From: Fimbriimonadaceae bacterium
GTDB taxonomy: Bacteria; Armatimonadota; Fimbriimonadia; Fimbriimonadales; Fimbriimonadaceae
NCBI GenBank assembly: GCA_014380605.1
Contig: JACMJO010000036.1
Location: forward strand, 1-5,949
DNA: 5,949 nt
Direction of reading: 5' to 3'
Part shown: one piece after another, positions 4,925 to 5,949 of the stretch
Layout: each line of letters begins with the position of its first letter
Numbering within the stretch: position 1 is the first letter of the stretch
Notes under the pieces: model-generated
The model's database searches: none
What the model was told of the DNA's origin: nothing
The model's input: only the letters and a program-made list of their open reading frames with translations
Program-made: the position numbers and the translations under genes

Positions 4925-5949
4925 ATGAGCAAAGACTTCGGCATCACTGCCAGGGGCGATAACTACGCCGAATGGTACAACGATCTGGTCCTCAAAGCCG
5001 ACCTCGCGGAGAACTCTCCCGTGCGCGGCTGCATGGTGATCAAGCCGCATGGCTATGCCATGTGGGAGCTGATGCAACGAGCCTTGGACGACCTCTTCAA
5101 AGCTACCGGCCACGTAAACGCCTATTTCCCTTTGTTCATCCCGAAATCGTTCTTCGAGAAGGAGGCCGAGCACGTCGAGGGCTTCGCCAAGGAATGCGCG
5201 GTCGTCACCCACTATCGACTAAAGGCAAATCCCGATGGCCCCGGCCTTATTCCCGATCCTGATGCGGAACTTGAAGAGCCACTGATCATCCGCCCAACCA
5301 GCGAGACGATTATTTGGAACACTTACAAGAAGTGGATCCAGAGCTACCGCGACCTGCCCTTGCTGATCAATCAGTGGTGCAACGTCGTGCGCTGGGAAAT
5401 GCGGACCCGCTTGTTCCTGCGCACCGCGGAGTTTCTCTGGCAAGAGGGCCACACGGCCCACGCCACCTTCGATGAGGCAGAGCAAGAGGCGTTGACGATC
5501 TTGAACCTCTGCTACGGACGGTTCGTTGAGGAGTGGATGGCCGTGCCCGTGATTAAGGGCGTGAAGAGCGACGGCGAAAAGTTTGCTGGGGCGGATCACA
5601 CCTACACCATGGAGGCGATGACGCAAGATTTGAGGGCGATCCAGGCTGGTACGTCGCACCACCTCGGCCAGAACTTTGCCAAGGCGTTCGATGTGACGTT
5701 TCAGTCGGCGGAAGGGAAGTTGGAGCATGTCTATGCCACCTCTTGGGGAGTTTCGACTCGTCTGATTGGGACGCTAATCATGGCCCACAGCGATGACAAG
5801 GGCCTTGTTGCGCCACCCCGCCTTGCGCCAGTCCAAGTCGTGATTATCCCGATGGGTCGGGATGAGGAGACTCGGGAGAAGACGCACGGCGCCAGCGACG
5901 CCCTCGCCCAACAGTTGCGAGAGTTGAACTACGGCGGCCTGCCCGTTCG
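4925..5949 (+). CDS. proS: Prolyl-tRNA synthetase, archaeal/eukaryotic type (ProS type 3), 3' end outside window
   Basis: The enzyme charges tRNA-Pro with proline using ATP in the cytoplasm. It is a class II aminoacyl-tRNA synthetase. The visible 341 residues cover the catalytic core. Motif 1 is around HGYAMWELMQRALDDLF to AYFPLFIP (42-73), the proline-binding TXE loop is RPTSET (123-128), motif 2 is VVRWEMRTRLFLRTAEFLW (154-172) with QEGHTAH (173-179), and motif 3 is TSWGVSTRLIG (272-282). The anticodon-binding domain begins near residue 300 (LAPVQVVIIPM). The short N-terminus and the absence of the large editing insertion between motifs 2 and 3 mark the ProS type 3 form, usually about 480-500 residues, so roughly 150 residues and the stop codon lie beyond the window. 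The start is ATG 4925; an in-frame TGA at 4916-4918 rules out anything longer. No Shine-Dalgarno sequence is visible. All catalytic motifs look intact. Confidence 0.96.
   Translation, partial: MSKDFGITARGDNYAEWYNDLVLKADLAENSPVRGCMVIKPHGYAMWELMQRALDDLFKATGHVNAYFPLFIPKSFFEKEAEHVEGFAKECAVVTHYRLKANPDGPGLIPDPDAELEEPLIIRPTSETIIWNTYKKWIQSYRDLPLLINQWCNVVRWEMRTRLFLRTAEFLWQEGHTAHATFDEAEQEALTILNLCYGRFVEEWMAVPVIKGVKSDGEKFAGADHTYTMEAMTQDLRAIQAGTSHHLGQNFAKAFDVTFQSAEGKLEHVYATSWGVSTRLIGTLIMAHSDDKGLVAPPRLAPVQVVIIPMGRDEETREKTHGASDALAQQLRELNYGGLPV

Noticed and set aside
5219..5728. 169-codon minus-strand open frame opposite proS
   Set aside because: Antisense shadow: proS motifs 2 and 3 are intact on the plus strand over the same region.
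4925..5949. Truncation of proS as a biological feature
   Set aside because: The gene simply runs off the window end; its catalytic motifs are intact and nothing suggests a broken gene.

Overview
This window looks like ordinary chromosomal DNA from a moderately GC-rich bacterium. It contains an internally repeated secreted protein with 'LT..Q..../G.P' signatures of the kind seen in Planctomycetes and related phyla. It also has ClpS-like adaptors with a 'TWE..HLGKSVVH' core, a YfhO-type giant membrane protein and an archaeal/eukaryotic-type prolyl-tRNA synthetase. I would guess Armatimonadota (Fimbriimonadia-like) or Planctomycetota, but no marker here settles this, so the taxonomic call is weak.

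Layout. (i) 1-478, plus strand: the C-terminal half of a DhnA/LsrF-type class I aldolase, with the Schiff-base lysine and phosphate-binding motif intact. Its N-terminal half is missing and the DNA upstream is open in a different frame, so this looks like a 5'-truncated gene or a rearrangement junction. (ii) 530-1792, plus strand: a 420-residue, probably exported protein built from two diverged copies of one helical module. (iii) 2369 to 1789, minus strand: two tandem, overlapping genes for ClpS-like N-degron adaptors, which appear translationally coupled and differ in the predicted substrate pocket. The second clpS and the secreted-protein gene meet tail to tail and share the four bases CTAG as overlapping stop codons. 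(iv) 2370-2566: the only sizeable non-coding gap (197 bp), unusually rich in inverted repeats built on TCGGGA/TCCCGA and ACTCCC. (v) 4858 to 2567, minus strand: a 763-residue YfhO-like polytopic membrane protein. It starts at a TTG, and its first codons are five degenerate heptamers. (vi) 4859-4924: a 66-bp divergent intergenic region. (vii) 4925 to the window edge, plus strand: the first 341 residues of ProRS, cut by the window end.

The genes do not form one pathway. Protein turnover (ClpS), translation (ProRS), envelope biogenesis (YfhO-like) and an exported protein of unknown role sit side by side in compact arrangement. I do not see a defence system, mobile element, CRISPR array or RNA gene. 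The items most worth a second look are the paired divergent clpS genes, the heptamer repeat that decides which start codon of the membrane protein is in frame, the structured intergenic element, and the aldolase breakpoint.
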